Below, piece by piece: positions 25,545-26,921 of a stretch of 26,921 nt of DNA. The stretch comes from JBATBW01 sp049662565. GTDB taxonomy: Bacteria; Bacillota_I; Bacilli_A; Erysipelotrichales; Erysipelotrichaceae. Position 1 is the first letter of the stretch, and the number at the start of each line of letters is the position of its first letter. The translations under genes and the position numbers were made by a program. The stretch is from positions 1-26,921 of the forward strand of contig JBATBW010000071.1 in assembly GCA_049662565.1 (NCBI GenBank), read 5' to 3'. Below the pieces are notes generated by a model. The model worked only from the letters and a program-made list of their open reading frames with translations, had not been told where the DNA came from and did no database searches.

Positions 25545-25569
25545 AATAACCCTCCTAAATTCCTTAAAT

Positions 25570-25598
25570 ATAATAACATAGTAAACGCATAATTGCAA
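25570..25598 (-). promoter_or_regulatory. Promoter of rpsT
   Basis: On the minus strand, TTGCAA (25598-25593) and an extended -10 TGTTATTAT ending at 25570 are separated by 17 bases. The -35 region is only eight bases from the fmt -10 element on the other strand. Confidence 0.6.
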
Positions 25599-25605
25599 TT
25601 ATTTA

Positions 25606-25614
25606 TGATATAAT
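25606..25614 (+). promoter_or_regulatory. Extended -10 promoter of fmt
   Basis: TGATATAAT, an extended -10 with perfect TATAAT, lies 15 bases before the fmt start; no -35 is recognisable. The leader would be very short. Confidence 0.5.
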
Positions 25615-25629
25615 ATTATAGGTGATTTT

Positions 25630-26583
25630 ATGAAAGAAAGAATAGTATTTATGGGTACGCCAATATTTGCCGCCAAAGCTCTTCAACAATTAATTGATGA
25701 TCACTATAATGTAGTGGCAGTAGTAACCCAAAATGATAAAAAAATCGGTCGTAAACAAGAAGTTATTTTTTCGCCGGTTAAACAACTAGCATTAGATAAC
25801 AACATTGCGGTTTTACAACCGGAAAATATTAAAACGGATTATCAAACGATATTAGATTATCAGCCTGATATCATTATTACTTGTGCTTATGGCCAATTTA
25901 TTCCTCAAGTAGTTTTAGAATATCCGAAATTTAAAGTGGTGAATATTCATGCTTCTTTATTGCCTAAGTATCGTGGTGGTGCACCTATCCATCATGTAAT
26001 TATTAATGGGGAAAAGGAAACAGGTATTACTTTGATGAAAAGTGCTGCTAAAATGGATGCTGGAGATATTCTTGTTGCAAAAAAGATAGATATTGCTATT
26101 GATGATACGACAAGTTCTTTGCATGATAAATTAATTGTTTTAGGTTGTGAGATGTTACATGAGTATTTACCTAAAATATTGAATAATGAGATTGTTAGTG
26201 TTAGTCAAAATCATGAACTTGCGACTTTTGGCTATAATATAAGTAAAGAAGATGAATTTATCGATTTTAATCAAAGTTATATAAAAGTATATAATCATAT
26301 TCGCGGACTAATTAGTTGGCCAGTGGGTTATGCTTTTATTAATGGAAAAAAGATGAAGTTTCATCAAGTTTCTTTGACAAATTTAACTAGTGATAAGGCA
26401 AGTGGTACGATTATTGGATTTAAAGACCATCAAATGTTAGTTAGTGTTGATCATCATGTTTTGGGTTTTGGTCAAATTCAATTAGAAGGAAAGAAAAAAA
26501 TGTCGGCCGATGAGTTTTATAATGGTGTCGGCAAGAGTTTAGTGGAGGAAAGATTTAATGAAAATTCGTCAAATTGTAATTAG
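25630..26583 (+). CDS. fmt: Methionyl-tRNA formyltransferase
   Basis: Formylates initiator Met-tRNA using 10-formyltetrahydrofolate; 317 residues, normal length. The N-terminal Rossmann domain opens with FMGTPIFAAKAL. The catalytic triad is N105, H107 and D143 in NIHASLLPKYRGGAPI and KMDAGDIL. The C-terminal OB-like domain contains RGLISWPVGYAFINGKKMK. The start has a TAGGTGAT site. The end overlaps the next gene by 26 bases. def and priA, often upstream of fmt, are not adjacent here. Confidence 0.97.
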   Translation: MKERIVFMGTPIFAAKALQQLIDDHYNVVAVVTQNDKKIGRKQEVIFSPVKQLALDNNIAVLQPENIKTDYQTILDYQPDIIITCAYGQFIPQVVLEYPKFKVVNIHASLLPKYRGGAPIHHVIINGEKETGITLMKSAAKMDAGDILVAKKIDIAIDDTTSSLHDKLIVLGCEMLHEYLPKILNNEIVSVSQNHELATFGYNISKEDEFIDFNQSYIKVYNHIRGLISWPVGYAFINGKKMKFHQVSLTNLTSDKASGTIIGFKDHQMLVSVDHHVLGFGQIQLEGKKKMSADEFYNGVGKSLVEERFNENSSNCN

Positions 26584-26921
26584 TGGGTTGTTGCTTGCTT
26601 TAGTATTTGTTGTGACAACTTATGTTGCGTTACCAGTTAGTAATATTGGATATATTAATTTAGGTGATACGATGGTAATTAGTAGTGGGCTTTTATTAGT
26701 TAATCCTTTTATTGCTTTTGTTGTTGGTGGTGTTGGTAGTATGTTAGCGGATTTAGCTGCGGGTTATAGTCAATACGCTTTATTTACTTTAGTTATAAAA
26801 GGTTGTGAGGCTTTGATTGTTTGTTTAGTATTTAATCGTTTAAAAGGAAAAGAATACTGGAGTATAGTTTTAGGAGGAATAATTGTCGCTTTCGCTTATC
26901 CTTTTGTGGATGTAGTATTAT
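26558..26921 (+). CDS. ECF transporter S component, 3' end cut by window edge
   Basis: The first 121 residues of a small membrane protein, opening MKIRQIVISGLLLALVFV. The segment NIGYINLGDTMVISSGLLL, then NPFIAFVVGGVGSMLADLAAGYSQYALFTLVIKG, is the pattern of S components of energy-coupling-factor vitamin transporters (riboflavin-type ECF S family). The S component binds the vitamin and docks on a shared EcfAAT module not in this window. GGAGG lies nine bases before the ATG, inside fmt. The substrate cannot be told. Confidence 0.82.
   Translation, partial: MKIRQIVISGLLLALVFVVTTYVALPVSNIGYINLGDTMVISSGLLLVNPFIAFVVGGVGSMLADLAAGYSQYALFTLVIKGCEALIVCLVFNRLKGKEYWSIVLGGIIVAFAYPFVDVVL

Noticed and set aside
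25545..25598. Longer rpsT start adding 18 residues
   Set aside because: Extension is outside the bS20 family and contains the AGGAGGG site and -10 region of the gene.

Overview
The window looks like a chromosomal stretch of a low-GC, walled Bacillota. Synteny and protein style fit the Bacilli/Erysipelotrichia side, but the assignment is loose. Supporting signs are an Spx regulator, two T-box leaders, IreB, RuvX, MltG, AGGAGG-type ribosome binding sites and a sortase-anchored surface protein. UGA ends several genes (the CPBP protease, ireB, comEA). Arginine codons CGG, CGA and AGG fall at conserved arginines in AlaS and uridine kinase, so the standard bacterial code applies.

Layout. Positions 1-2511 are on the minus strand: an amino-acid permease, then a tryptophan T-box leader and trpS, which runs off the left edge. 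Positions 2673-7012 are a tight plus-strand operon: spx, mnmA, a CPBP intramembrane protease and recD2. The recD2 frame is interrupted by one in-frame UGA at helicase motif Ia. Positions 7031-15911 are an accessory signalling and surface locus: a response regulator whose phospho-acceptor Asp is Gly, a 7-TM LytS-like histidine kinase, a paralogous response regulator with an intact Asp, and a 1789-residue repeat-rich, sortase-anchored protein. Positions 15922-18797 are alaS behind its alanine T-box. Positions 18789-21923 hold ireB, ruvX, a DUF1292 gene, mltG, udk and greA. Positions 21964-25237 hold comEA, comEC and holA. After a bidirectional terminator come rpsT (minus strand) and fmt (plus strand) from overlapping divergent promoters. 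The start of an ECF transporter S component is cut by the right edge.

How it fits together. The order mnmA, recD2, alaS, ireB, ruvX, yrzB, mltG, udk, greA matches a conserved Bacillus-type housekeeping neighbourhood, recalled from memory. The signalling and surface locus sits inside it between recD2 and alaS, and is the most unusual part of the window. My reading is that the kinase and its two paralogous regulators control the large surface protein. A TTAAACA-type sequence recurs in front of the first regulator, the kinase and the surface gene and may be their shared site; this is inference.

No tRNA or rRNA gene, CRISPR array, transposase, integrase or phage gene was seen. All promoters, terminators and operators were found by eye and not tested computationally.
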